Shown here: in pieces, positions 21,071 through 31,606 of the stretch
Layout: every line of letters begins with the position of its first letter
Numbering within the stretch: position 1 is the stretch's first letter
Assembly: GCA_977006965.1 (NCBI GenBank)
Contig: OZ345355.1
Span: forward strand, 1,550,001-1,614,000
From: Phymatolithon calcareum
Lineage: Eukaryota; Rhodophyta; Florideophyceae; Hapalidiales
Direction of reading: 5' to 3'
Length of the DNA stretch: 64,000 nt
The notes under the pieces: generated by a model
What the model saw: only the letters and a program-made list of their open reading frames with translations
Told to the model about the DNA's origin: nothing
Database searches by the model: none
Translations under genes and position numbers: made by a program

Positions 21071-21524
21071 TGTAACAATCGCCGCACTCGCCGAGGTGTC
21101 CCGTACCTAAGTTCGTACCTTTTCGGACATACGCGTTATTTTTGCGTCGGGTACTGACAGGAGCTTCGGTGAATTGATCGACGCCGAAGGGCGCAATAAT
21201 CAAGCGGTTAATACTGAAGGGCGCGAACCGCGCTCCGTGGGCTCAAGTAAGTGTCGGGCGAATTTGTGCGCGTGCGAGCATGCAGTACGCCACGCATGGC
21301 CAGCTCCAGGCGGCGACCGCGCATCTGCGCGTGCGTGGAGACACTGGCGGGCAACGGAATGGGCGCGACACAACATTGAGTACTGCCTAGTATTAACTTT
21401 ACAGTGTTAGAATTGTTACCTCATAAAGGCAGGCCTCTGGCGATCCCAGACTTCGGGTAGAGGCACATCGCCATCAAGTTCTCCCACCACACTTAGCGCG
21501 CGCGATCCCCCGGAAAGTGCTATA
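21071..21524 (+). repeat. 3' LTR
   Basis: 454 bp, identical to the 5' LTR except A at 21448. It begins 39 bp after the polyprotein stop. No strong polypurine tract precedes it; the closest is the short run ATGGGGCA. Confidence 0.95.
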
Positions 21525-22190
21525 AACCGTAGCACTACGCCCAGCTCAAAACGCACTCACAGAGCGCCGTTCCGCGGAGCGACGTGATCGGGAGACGGGC
21601 ACAGGCGAGTTGCGTGAAAGGACTTCACAGCCGCTGAAAGAATTGGGGTATCCCTGTGTGTCCCTCTCCGTCGCATTCAGCGGAAATTAGCATTTCACCC
21701 ATCCAGAGACTCGCGCAAAGACCGCACGTCCTCGCGGCGGCGTCATGGGGCGGGCGTTGAGGTGTTGATCCTATCCACTCTTACAATGTCCTCGACGATG
21801 GTTTTGATCCGCCTGCAGTATGATATTACGGTGCTCGTGTACTGTATGTGTATCATAATTTCTGAAGGCTTGTGGAATACACGAACTGCAATTCTCACGA
21901 AAAGGAGATTATCCATGTTTCCATACACCATACAGTTTACGGTACACTCGTGCGTGCATTTACATTTCGCGGGAAACAGACGCTGCGTCTTGTCCCAGCC
22001 GGGTCCTCCAGTGCGGGATAATACAGTCCGCCGACCAGGAATTTAGCGTGGCTTGTCCTTTGAGCGTTTATTTTTTTAAATCAAATACTTCATCTTTTTC
22101 AGCATGCCGGGCTACTAAACCGGCGTAGGTCCCTACCTCCCAGGTTCACCCTGGACTGCTGTACTGGCGCATTTGCTTGCCTCCCTATGA
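21525..22190. other. Flank right of the Ty3-type element; no gene recognised
   Basis: The segment 21640-21745 matches the block at 7410-7530 beside X copy 1, so the retrotransposon interrupted array DNA. The remainder is AT-rich with no recognisable frame. Confidence 0.5.
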
Positions 22191-22196
22191 ACCTTC

Positions 22197-23600
22197 TTAC
22201 AAGCAGACGATATGGAAGAGACGTTCCTTGTCAGCATAGCCGCAAATTTCGAAGGGGAATTTCCGCACTATACTGTGATCGTAGTCGGTGTGCTTCGCAT
22301 TGATTTCAGAGTAATTTTTAAGGACAACTACAGTAGCTCGTTGACTTGTAGGTGGTGCTAAAAAGAATTCGACCTCGAGGCACGTGGATTGAACGCCATC
22401 ATGTTTCTTGGTCAGCGGTGACAGACTGTATACGCGGAAAGGCTCTGCGAAACAGGAACAATGCACTTCATCTCTGCTTCATAGTAGGATCGCAGCATGT
22501 CACCAGAGTGAAACACATTCTCAATAGACGGAAATCGTATCGCACACTCTCGCTTTTTCTTCAGTACTTCCATCACCTCATTCACAGTAGAAGCACAACT
22601 CGCATTCAGACCTGCCAATTTACGATATGTTCACCCGACTCCAAAATCCGCTCTTGCTTCACAAAGCTTACAGAAATGTTCATTCGCTTTGTATACACGT
22701 CGTCCTCAGCCCCACGACATACGCCTTTGTAAACAATCTGCAAGGAAAGCTAATTTTCTGCAATCGTGGAATGGGTCTTGAAAATTTCCCCCTCTCTTCG
22801 AAAATATCCTTTCGTCTATTCTCTTCTTCGTCGCGCACGAGAACCACCTCGATTCGAGCAATCGCCAAACCTAACAAGAAGAACAAGATAATACTCGTAA
22901 CCACAATACTCCGACATGATGAGTAGTTTCGAGCGCGAAAACTTATACCTTATTGACATATCACGCGCATGCTTCGATCGCTACCTCATGTTCGCGCCAC
23001 ACAAAATCACAGTCCCCCGGCCGGAAAAGCAGAATGACGTTTTCTTACTGTCTCCACCGCGAAACATATCATGCTGCGCAGCACAACTTCCACATCCGAC
23101 GCGCCCTCCGCGAAGAAAACTTGTACTTCCACATTCTCGCAACAAAGTTCATAGTTCAGAGATGAAAAAATTGGAAGTGTTATCACATGGCTTTCGCCGT
23201 TAGACTTCACATGATTTCCCAAAATGATATCGCACGTATTCAAAACGTGGTTCTTCCAACCACCGAGCAACAGTAACCGAAACACGACTTGGAATGTGCC
23301 ATATATTCTGTTCAGTATCCGCAATGATGAAGCGGTACTGTTGCCGATGCGGTCATTGTATTCGACATTCACGGCATCCCGCGCTACATTTCCTCACATA
23401 TCGCCGTGCGAGGTGGCATCAACACGACCCATACTCACGTCGTACTCCACGCGAGACCATTCGCCCACAACCTTCGTGACACGGTTTTCAATTTCAAACT
23501 CTTCCCGCACCACCACTCGCCCCCAATGACTCACATGATATTTCACCAGCGCTCGTATCGCCGCGATAATCCGTGGTTGTTTCCAAATCGCACAGTGCAC
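22197..23600 (-). pseudogene. Frameshifted unrecognised gene Z with a membrane helix
   Basis: Minus-strand frames join end to end only with shifts. The reading begins MHCAIWKQPRIIAAIRALVK at 23600. It continues in a second frame from about 23372 (FQVVFRLLLLGGW; YELCCENVEVQVFFAEGASD). After a stop at about 23007 another frame gives a hydrophobic helix (VTSIILFFLLGLAIARI) followed by a charged stretch (RDEEENRRKDIFEERGKF). Later frames give NISVSFVKQERILESGEH, then ASTVNEVMEVLKKKREC, and finally a tail ending at 22197. At least four breaks make it a likely pseudogene, though some could be short introns. No family recognised. It lies between the retrotransposon and X3. Confidence 0.4.
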
Positions 23601-23639
23601 GAAGAAGATGAATACGCGGAAACGTCGGTGTACAGGCCG

Positions 23640-24864
23640 AGTACAATTGTTGAGCTCTTGTGAGAATTTGAGAGAAGGGATATTTGAACGCGGATTCCGA
23701 GTATTGGATGTGACCTCGAGCAGAGAGCCGCGAATGAGGCGTTTTGAAAAGAATTCTAAATTCGGCGCGTCAACACCTTGTGGGGATCGCTCGCAACTAC
23801 CTCAAACGGAGGCTAACCGCCCATGGATACGTTCCGCCCCAGCGCGTATCGTGTGCGTCCGTATCCAGAAAAAAACACGAATGTGTACCGCACACACTGA
23901 GCCAAGGGCGACGGAGTCGCAGCGGCCTGTTGTACCCGCGGCGAACACAAACTTGTCCAAGGGAGTGACGACAGCGCCAGCGGCACACGGACGGACGATA
24001 GAATACCGTGTGTGGAATACTCGTAACCTTCCATACGAGGAAAAGACACACCCAACAGGGCGTCTTCTACGACTCTGGTAACTTTCGCGCACCTCGCTTC
24101 CACAGCTCAGCTGGCGCACCGGTGCTGTGCGAAAAATACTCTCTGACGCGGATAACATTGGTACATCCTCGAGTGACGCATATTGCTTTACGCCCACGCC
24201 CGATTCCAACCCGACGCACGCCCCTGTCTTCTCGTGGGTGAGTTGAGAACGGGATGTGATGGCCTGGTGAGCTCTACCCCACGGGTGTACACGTGTTCTC
24301 GATTCATTTATGTCAGCCAAGCGCCGTGGTGCATCGCAAGTTCTCATGTTGCATGATCCCACTTGCTCGCTCCTCAACTTGTTGTGTTCCACACTTTTCC
24401 GACAACGACCTCTCGGCGGCAGCATTTTCGGCAAGCTGACCTCGTTGTGTGTGCACATCTTGCCCTAGGTGAATGTCCTCGCAGCTGACTCCACGGCGAC
24501 GAAACTTATCTGAGACGGCGGGCATACATTTTACACGGAATTCGCTAATGCCCTCCTGCAGAGGTTGTGTTCCCATCTGCTCGGACATCAGCACTTTGAA
24601 TCGCGATCGGCCGTGCGGACACAAATTTCTGCAGCTCTCAGCGGAGCGGGGTCATTTGTTGTATACATGTGTCACATCAACCGCTCTTCGAGCGGGACCT
24701 AGCGGAAATCCCGTTGCGTGTGCAGCGTTGCTGGCTTGCGCGGACATTATGGAGCCCATTGTGTCGCTTTGGGGAGGCAAACGTGAAGAGAAGATCTGTG
24801 GCGAAAGCGCTGCAGGTGGGTAGTCGGGCATCGCTGAGACAGCGTTGCTGGTGTCGGCGGCCAT
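23640..24864 (-). pseudogene. Gene X, copy 3
   Basis: Starts at an ATG at 24864 (MAADTSNAVSAMPDY, then SSRLPPQSDTM), in register with X1 and X4. A frame break follows within 70 residues. A long frame then runs over 23802-24458 and includes ACVGLESGVGV and LEDVPMLSASESIF, which aligns in the same register with X4 (LCAGLELGAGL; KDAPILCAPANIF). Later it holds a stretch similar to X2 (TGRCDSVALGSVCAV). Conservation of the minus-strand frame between diverged copies argues that X once encoded a protein on this strand. Function unrecognised; this copy is broken at least once. Confidence 0.5.
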
Positions 24865-25172
24865 GGATAGTCATGATTGGTCATCGGGAACAATATCCGG
24901 ATGCTACGACGAGCGGTTGAATTTTGAAGACGCAAGGCAAAGGAGAATGCTTCAGACCACCTGCGTTCGCTCGTCGTGCATAATGTCGGTGATGTGGTTC
25001 AGTTTGGTGATGAAACTGACGATGAGGTGTACAGGGCAGTACAATTTGGTTGATTGTTATCTCTTTGAGATGCGCGCGTTGATGAGTGGGTTCGAATTCG
25101 TGTATTGTGAAAAACGGACTATCTTTACGCTGTAGTACGAAATGTTGGAGAATAGATGTAGGAAGGTATTAC

Positions 25173-25790
25173 CAGGGGAATGTTAGAGGGGGAGTAAAGC
25201 AACTATTTGATGTAACATAAATTTAAGTGGAAAAGGCGCAAGCGTTGTGCCAGGTAAATTATGAACATTTTCGGTATCAAAAAAATACCGTGAAAACAAA
25301 GAGCTCGCCGATGCAACAATCGGACGTTGTTAGTTGTTGGCCAATAGGAACGTTCAATGGCGACTGCGACGACGACATTTGGGATTACAGTGCACATGAG
25401 CGCCGTAAGGGTTGCTTTAGTTTGTACGGCTCTGATGGGCGTTGTAATTGCTGGAGGAAATAAATGGAGAAAAAATGTGATGTGGTCGCATGTGATAGGT
25501 TAATGCGAGGACGCTTAATACGGCCCTTTTGTGCACTGCACACCGCGCTTAGTCCATAAGCATTAATTCCAGATATTTCTATCCACAAAATGTATCCTGC
25601 AACGAGAGCATCTCTCACATTGGGATTTCCCAATGCTCCAGAAAACTTACTGCTATTTTTCTATTTCATGCAAGATTCTATGATACCGTCGGACTCCACT
25701 CGCAATGTTTCATACGCGCGCAACAATTTTCGATCATAGCAACCGGTATGATTGGGGGGTCTGCTTTACTCCCCCTCTAACATTCCAATG
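25173..25790. mobile_element. Non-autonomous DNA element, CAGGGG-ended (hAT-like MITE 1)
   Basis: Terminal inverted repeats of 29 bp (25173-25201 and 25762-25790), starting CAGGGGAATGTTAGAGGGGG, differ at two positions. It is flanked by GTATTAC direct repeats (25166-25172 and 25791-25797), or 8 bp as GGTATTAC if the last G is assigned to the target. The paralogous spacer at 8888-8905 lacks it and has a single GTGTTAC. CAGGG ends with 7-8-bp duplications fit the hAT superfamily. It has no transposase frame. Confidence 0.9.
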
Positions 25791-26197
25791 GTATTACTCT
25801 AAGGAGGACGGTGGAATTTTCTATGGAAATCAGATGCTGACGAGGAGTGTGCGCGTGCTACGTATCGCTTGAATGGATTGCGAAGGATATAATCCACTGC
25901 ATATCGCATTCATCGACAGTGCAGGAGTCTAATACATCCCTTTGCAAAGGTCAACCACGGCGTGCTGCTAGCACTAGTCCTCCATCACGCGCGGCGATAC
26001 AGCAAGAAGCAAACCGTATTTTGCAGTCGCTCCTTCTTCGGAGGCAAAATTTATTTTTAAATTTGAAAAAAGGTGGAATTTCATGGAACAGTAGTCGAAC
26101 TCGGTTATCCTTCGATGTACACGAGGTCTCTACCCCACATTAGACTGATGATCAGATTGCCTTTCGATTGGGAATACCTTGCTGAGTTGATCTGAAT

Positions 26198-26217
26198 CAC
26201 GACATTATAATGTCGTG
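26198..26217. repeat. 20-bp perfect palindrome
   Basis: CACGACATTATAATGTCGTG. The paralogous copy at about 9308-9320 has only the left half (CACGACATCACC), so the right half arose here by inverted duplication, a few tens of bases from where copy 1 gained its own fold-back. Confidence 0.85.
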
Positions 26218-26425
26218 GGTGACTTCAACCAAATTAAAAGCGGTCTTGCAAATGTAGAGACTGGCGGGCATATGCATATGTTGTGTTTCCTACAGCAAAG
26301 CCCAGCATGAGTCTTTCTGTTTTATTATGCGTATTGCAGGAAATCGATGTTGATGCAAGAGAAGTACTAAACAAAGTTGATACACGAAACGTAACTAAAT
26401 CCGAAACTCTAAACCTTTCTAATCT

Positions 26426-27019
26426 GGGGAGCTGTAGACCAAACCGTTCCCTAACACATTTCAGCAAAGTATGTTTTTTCGCTTATTTTCTGGCTGCCGC
26501 CTTACTGTAAGGAAAAAATTAAAAATTTATATAGTACTAGTGCGTGCTGTGATAAATATCGCAGACAGATTAGTTTTTAAAAATTCCGAAGACCCAAGGA
26601 GTTCCTTTTCTGTAAGTCACTGCAGTGCGCTTTTCACAATGTCTACGTACGCAAATCCTAATGTGATTGGCTCCAGATTGCATTTCCCAGCAATGATTTT
26701 GAAAAAGGGCCCAAAAATGATGCAATGCGAAACGGTGTCCAAATCCGGAAGCAACTGCCTGCAGTGTTCAGTGCTTGCTTCCACACACTGTAAACGTATT
26801 ATGATTCAATATCAAGTATTCAAATGCGCGCAACTTTGAATTCCATTTTCGCGCGAACCCTTAGCAGCGAGACAGAAATTAATCGTAATTCATATTTCCT
26901 GTGTCCGCATCCTAAAACTAATACCGGAAATCGATTCAGCGCGAAAATCCGGTCCAGAGCACTTAAGAATCTCTGATTTCTATTTTTAACTTAGGGAACG
27001 GTTTGGTCTACAGCTCCCC
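26426..27019. mobile_element. 594-bp inverted-repeat element at the 3' end of Y2
   Basis: Perfect 29-bp terminal inverted repeats (26426-26454 and 26991-27019) begin GGGGAGCTGTAGACCAAACC. The flanks carry ATCT on both sides (26422-26425 and 27020-27023), a likely 4-bp target duplication. Copy 1 (9525-9570) is uninterrupted here. No transposase frame inside; superfamily unclear. Its right repeat overlaps the last codons of Y2 and supplies the stop. Confidence 0.9.
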
Positions 27020-30000
27020 ATCTCCGCCCACGGTGTCTTCTTCACAAGATTCAAGAATCTTCACAAACGCAAGACAATCATCTAATTCTTCGACCTCCAC
27101 TTTCCTCGACATTACGGACTCGTTTCTGTTGTCACTCAGCAAAACAAATCTCCTTACTTGTTCTTCAAGAGTGTACAACGGCTCGAGCTCCGTTTCCGGT
27201 CCGGTAAGATCAGAGATTATGCGCTGCGAATGGGACATGTTTCCGTCAGTTCGAACTTCAGGGTCTCCCCACATATACAATACCGCTAGATTGTACATGG
27301 CAATTGGATTGTTATCCACTTCAATAGCTTGCTTGTACAGCCTCTCAGCCTCAAATATGTCTCGATCGACACCATTTCCAAGCTCGTAGGAAACTGCGAG
27401 ATTATTCATCCCGCTGCTGTTTCCTGCTTCAACTGCACTTTCCATATATGATATACCACCGTCATCTTCTGTAGTGCCAGACTTCAAAATACTCATGTTA
27501 CAGAGAGCGTCATGGTTTCCCTCTTCAATGGCAGCCAAATACGCTTTTTCGGCGTCCAATGCATTAGGTGGAACACCTTGAGCTTCCTTGTGATACAGTA
27601 ATCCTACGCGATTTGCGCACTTGTCGAATATGCCAAATAGATAGTTGTAGAACAACAAGGCGTCTTTTGGATGTCTTCCTATTCCAACAGCACGCCCATG
27701 TACATTGCCATCCTTCTTTCCTTCCTCACATGATGTTTGTTTCACAAAAAGTCGATCGAACATTACGCGAAGCACTTTGTCATCTCCCCGCGGTTCCTGC
27801 TTACAAAATGTCTCGATCATTGCATTCTTGCGATATGTGTCGCGGCCCACAAAGAACCCTTTCTCAAGCAAATATCCAATGTTCAATGCGAAGTGCTCGT
27901 CACGAACTAAATCGTTCCCCATGAATCTCAGTCCCGATAAACATTTGATGGCATTTTCCTGGTGTGCTCGATTCTGCGATTCATGGAAACGACTTTGGTA
28001 TGCGATGGCGAGGTAAAATAGAAGCGGGGAGGTTTCATACTTGAAATTCTCACGAAGCACGACGGATTCAAGGGCTTCAATCGCTGTCCCGGACACCGCA
28101 CTATTAGTTCCATTTTCATAAAAAAGTGCCAGCGCCTTTTTCACTCCAGCGTCTTTGGATCCAGTTTGCTCGTAAATATGACCAAAATAATCAGCAAGCA
28201 TCCCAAAATCGATCTCATCGATCGGTCTAATATGTTCTTCGATTTGACTTCTATCGAGAAGATTCTTGAATCGGACATCCATTTGTATTTGCAGGGAAGA
28301 CATTTGATTCTCACATACAGCGCTTTGCCTTGTGACAATACCAAAAGCATCATTTAGTGCTTCTCGGTGGCCGCGATGCGCAATACAACGTCCAAATAGT
28401 GTAAGGGCGTCATCCACACGGCCATCTTCATGAGCGCGATGTCCGTCCGTGTAAACAGTTTCCAGTACTGTTCTCTGTTGGAAATGAATGTCCATTGCCG
28501 TGTTCAAATCTTTGATGAGTGCAGTTGAATACCGTGCGAAACCTTCGGAATGACACAAACCGTATTTGTTCTCCACCAAATTCTGTATTTCGAATTGGGC
28601 AATTTGTGGCATAAATGGTGGCCACCCCGACCAATAACTTAATCCATAGTCTTCGTCAAGCGTTTCTGAAGCGAAGTACTCAACAGGAGAACAAATATCT
28701 GAATTATTCGCTTCTATTCGAAGCAACTCATTATACGATGACAGTCGTGTCGATCGCCAATGCTTTTGGGCAGCAAGTCTTCCCATAAATGCATCTTTCC
28801 ATTCTTGCCACTTGAATATATGCGACTCTGGATGGAACACTACCGACACTGTTTTGGATTCTTGGTCACATGTGAGTAATATGCGGAGTTTCTGGGGACC
28901 GGCAACTGGATTCACTGTGACCCCATCTTCAAATTCGATTGTGTGATGGCCCCGACTTGAGCCAGAAATGGTTCCCCGGTTGTTTGCTACATCCACTTTC
29001 AACGCTGGAAACCCAAGAATTAATAGCATGATCAAAAATGGCGACTTCCGTATATCTTCCGATTTCCGATCGACCTCTTTTTCGACCTTCCACTGCAAAT
29101 ACGACTGAACTTCCCAAACAATCCTCATATACAAGCTTCGCGTTTTTTCTTCGTACCAACTTATGTTTTCAATTTCGGAGAAAGCAGAGCAAAGTTGTTC
29201 GCTGTACATGAACCTCATACCGACTGGTGCAATACTTGCATTCCATCCGGCTGCTTCAGCCTCATTCTCAACAACCCAAGACCCCAAAATACTTCTCACA
29301 GTCTCTGCTACACATCCAATGAAGCGAAGGGTGTCACGGGAGAACCAACTGTACCCTTTTGTCTTCGTTACTTCACTTCGCAGTCGCCTCAGTTCAAGCT
29401 CGTACTGCCTTTCAAACACAGATGTTGTGACCTCAGGTCCTTCAAACTGAGATATAGTCTCGCATTCTTCCACATACACACCAAGCCTATTTCCACAATC
29501 CAATGCAAAATTATTGTCGACATGAACGCTTGTCTGAAACAATAGATAGTTGGGACTGTTACCCAAAAGGAAAGACGACCATATTTCTTTTTCAACCGGG
29601 AGGCCCTGAAACAACTTTTCGTAGTCCTCTCCATTGTCGTTGCCAATCTGGTACATGAGAGTATCAATGCTTGGGTGTTTGCGTTCCAACCGCATGGGTT
29701 CATTACTTTCCCGAGTAACTCTATCTCCTTCTCTGACAAGCTCGACGCTCTCTTCCATGAGTGTTGAGAAATAGGCCAGCTGAACAGAACTGATATTTTC
29801 AACAGCAGAACGCTGATCGTCATTGAGCTCGTTCAAAGACGTCTTATGCCAATCATCTTTTGCTGCGTCTCTCATAGTCGCCTCGTGCATCCAAAAGTAC
29901 AAATAGTTCTGGAAGTCGCCGTTCATTTTGAACGGAAGCATGCATTGCTGTGTGATCCAGATGTGATTATTAAGGTATTGTACTCGGCCAGTGCTGTATT

Positions 30001-31348
30001 CGTGATATGGTGAACGAAGAGTCACAAACTTCTCAGTCGATCCTTTGTCTTCCATTGAGCCTTGAGTTGAGTGTGCAGATGCTAGAACAGCAAGTTTTTG
30101 GGATGTCTCCCTTTTGGTTCGCTGGAAGTTCGTTACTGACTCGATGTCATCCAAGTTCAAGCCTTTCGTAGCAACAAGCCATTCAGAACCAAATCTTGCC
30201 AGGAACGATACAAGCCATCGAACAGAGCACTCCTCCGGCCTTCGTGACTTCAGACATGACGATACAAACCGTGCAATAGCGCTGTGCCGATCTTGAGCGC
30301 TGTGACTCACTCGTGAGAATATTGCGAGTCGTACGGGCAGGTCAACATTTGAGAACTCGTTGTCAATAAGTGAGCTATTCACGACCATGTGATAGTCAAC
30401 AGTCCTCTTGATATCCTCCAAGGACAAGTCACTGGTACGGTGCACCTCTTCCATGTTCCCCACTGCCCAGTTGTAAATGTTTTTGCAATTCTCCTTCATG
30501 TCCTTGCAAAAAGGACGGGCTTTATCGATTGCCCAATCGTTGAAGCGCCATTGTATGGTCTTCAGCACATCAGAAGGGCGAAAAGCAAGAGTGTGATTTT
30601 CAACGATTGTAGAATCGGGAAGTGTAGAATGAAATGAATTCTGTTCGGGCAAGTGACGGGAATGATTTCCATCGATAGTAGAAGCAGGGGGTGTAGAAGA
30701 TGAATTCGATTCGTGGGATGGACGCAAATCATGTTCACCGAATGAGCTGTGAGGAAGTGCAGAAGAAGAGGAAGAAGTCAATTGGATGGAAGAAGGCAAA
30801 GAGGAGACAGGTTGTATGCATGACAGTGACCAGTTGTACACGGAGACACATTTGGTGTTGAAGTATTCGACCGAGTATAGTAGGGGACGTTTCCACTGCG
30901 AGCCACAGCTCTTCATTCTTGAAAGCGTCCTCTGGACGACGTATGAATAGTTATAGCGAGGTGCCTCATACCCCAGCCGAACAAGACATCTGAGAGCAGA
31001 AATATTCCAGTTTCGGAATTCGTATAGTAGAATAAGTCCCCATATTGATCTCCAAACATGGTAACTGTTAAATACTGCCACCGCGATTGCCGCTGCTGCC
31101 TCCTTGTAGTCTTTGTCGTTGATTTGGACAACGATGTAGAAGATGACAAATCCCAATGAAGGCAGTGAGATGAACAGCTGTATCATTCCATTGCGACGCG
31201 TTTCGCGGATGGTGCGCCATTTGTCGGTAATGAAGTCGAGAGCGTAAATAAATGCGAGCGGAATGAATGCGATGACGTAGATGGAGAAGACGAGAGTCGG
31301 GTCGTCCGCGAGAGACGGACCATCGTTACAGCAACAGCACTTGGACAT
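27008..31348 (-). CDS. Gene Y, intact copy: three-helix membrane protein with Sel1/TPR-like C-terminus
   Basis: A 1446-residue single-exon frame with an ATG at 31348. The N-terminus MSKCCCCN has four adjacent cysteines, possible lipidation sites. Three hydrophobic helices lie at about 18-40, 54-76 and 84-109. A Ser/Pro-rich, probably disordered linker follows (about 185-260; TSSSSSALPHSS). The long central region (about 260-950) is acidic and charged with no recognised domain. A TPR-like pair appears near 970-1000 (EDGRVDDALTLFGRCIAHRG), and Sel1-like helical repeats at about 1275-1380 (GMNNLAVSYELGNGVDRD; AMYNLAVLYMWGDPE). Sel1/TPR repeats usually mediate protein binding, so a membrane-anchored scaffold or receptor-like protein is plausible but unproven. 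The last residues GEL and the stop come from an inserted element. A broken paralogue is at 9525-13875. Function unknown. Confidence 0.85.
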   Translation of the reverse strand: MSKCCCCNDGPSLADDPTLVFSIYVIAFIPLAFIYALDFITDKWRTIRETRRNGMIQLFISLPSLGFVIFYIVVQINDKDYKEAAAAIAVAVFNSYHVWRSIWGLILLYEFRNWNISALRCLVRLGYEAPRYNYSYVVQRTLSRMKSCGSQWKRPLLYSVEYFNTKCVSVYNWSLSCIQPVSSLPSSIQLTSSSSSALPHSSFGEHDLRPSHESNSSSTPPASTIDGNHSRHLPEQNSFHSTLPDSTIVENHTLAFRPSDVLKTIQWRFNDWAIDKARPFCKDMKENCKNIYNWAVGNMEEVHRTSDLSLEDIKRTVDYHMVVNSSLIDNEFSNVDLPVRLAIFSRVSHSAQDRHSAIARFVSSCLKSRRPEECSVRWLVSFLARFGSEWLVATKGLNLDDIESVTNFQRTKRETSQKLAVLASAHSTQGSMEDKGSTEKFVTLRSPYHEYSTGRVQYLNNHIWITQQCMLPFKMNGDFQNYLYFWMHEATMRDAAKDDWHKTSLNELNDDQRSAVENISSVQLAYFSTLMEESVELVREGDRVTRESNEPMRLERKHPSIDTLMYQIGNDNGEDYEKLFQGLPVEKEIWSSFLLGNSPNYLLFQTSVHVDNNFALDCGNRLGVYVEECETISQFEGPEVTTSVFERQYELELRRLRSEVTKTKGYSWFSRDTLRFIGCVAETVRSILGSWVVENEAEAAGWNASIAPVGMRFMYSEQLCSAFSEIENISWYEEKTRSLYMRIVWEVQSYLQWKVEKEVDRKSEDIRKSPFLIMLLILGFPALKVDVANNRGTISGSSRGHHTIEFEDGVTVNPVAGPQKLRILLTCDQESKTVSVVFHPESHIFKWQEWKDAFMGRLAAQKHWRSTRLSSYNELLRIEANNSDICSPVEYFASETLDEDYGLSYWSGWPPFMPQIAQFEIQNLVENKYGLCHSEGFARYSTALIKDLNTAMDIHFQQRTVLETVYTDGHRAHEDGRVDDALTLFGRCIAHRGHREALNDAFGIVTRQSAVCENQMSSLQIQMDVRFKNLLDRSQIEEHIRPIDEIDFGMLADYFGHIYEQTGSKDAGVKKALALFYENGTNSAVSGTAIEALESVVLRENFKYETSPLLFYLAIAYQSRFHESQNRAHQENAIKCLSGLRFMGNDLVRDEHFALNIGYLLEKGFFVGRDTYRKNAMIETFCKQEPRGDDKVLRVMFDRLFVKQTSCEEGKKDGNVHGRAVGIGRHPKDALLFYNYLFGIFDKCANRVGLLYHKEAQGVPPNALDAEKAYLAAIEEGNHDALCNMSILKSGTTEDDGGISYMESAVEAGNSSGMNNLAVSYELGNGVDRDIFEAERLYKQAIEVDNNPIAMYNLAVLYMWGDPEVRTDGNMSHSQRIISDLTGPETELEPLYTLEEQVRRFVLLSDNRNESVMSRKVEVEELDDCLAFVKILESCEEDTVGGDGEL

Positions 31349-31548
31349 GGCGCTGTGTCGCCGAAGGGGCGCTCAGAGGCTGGTGCGTTCAGTGGTGCAA
31401 TTCCCAGCTTAGCTGTCGCCTTCCCAAGTTTCACAGATCTCGCCGATGATGTAAGTACAATAGAATCATGTGCTCCAGTGGCGATGACGCTTGTTCTGAT
31501 CTTCCAGTTTATCTTGTGTACAGGTGTACAATAAGAAAATAATTGTGT

Positions 31549-31599
31549 CGATACTATTTGGAAATAATATTTTTAAAATGTTATTTCGAAACAGTATCG
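31549..31599. promoter_or_regulatory. Hairpin upstream of Y2
   Basis: CGATACTATTTGGAAATAAT pairs imperfectly with the segment ending GAAACAGTATCG. It is the counterpart of 14082-14135. The second MITE inserted directly at its outer base (duplication begins at 31600). Confidence 0.5.
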
Positions 31600-31606
31600 G
31601 TCCGAC

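Larger units (their letters stand above)
15709..21528 (+). mobile_element. Complete Ty3-type (chromovirus-like) LTR retrotransposon
   Basis: Two 454-bp LTRs (15713-16166, 21071-21524) flank one continuous gag-pol reading frame. A 4-bp direct repeat AACC (15709-15712 and 21525-21528) is the probable target-site duplication. The LTRs differ at one aligned position (G at 16090, A at 21448), so insertion is recent. Domain order gag, protease, RT, RNase H, integrase, chromodomain is the Ty3 order. GC content is above that of the surroundings. Confidence 0.95.
24865..26425. repeat. Spacer between X3 and Y2, paralogous to 8592-9524
   Basis: Same order of blocks as in the first module, lengthened by the 618-bp MITE at 25173-25790. 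No gene evident. Confidence 0.8.
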
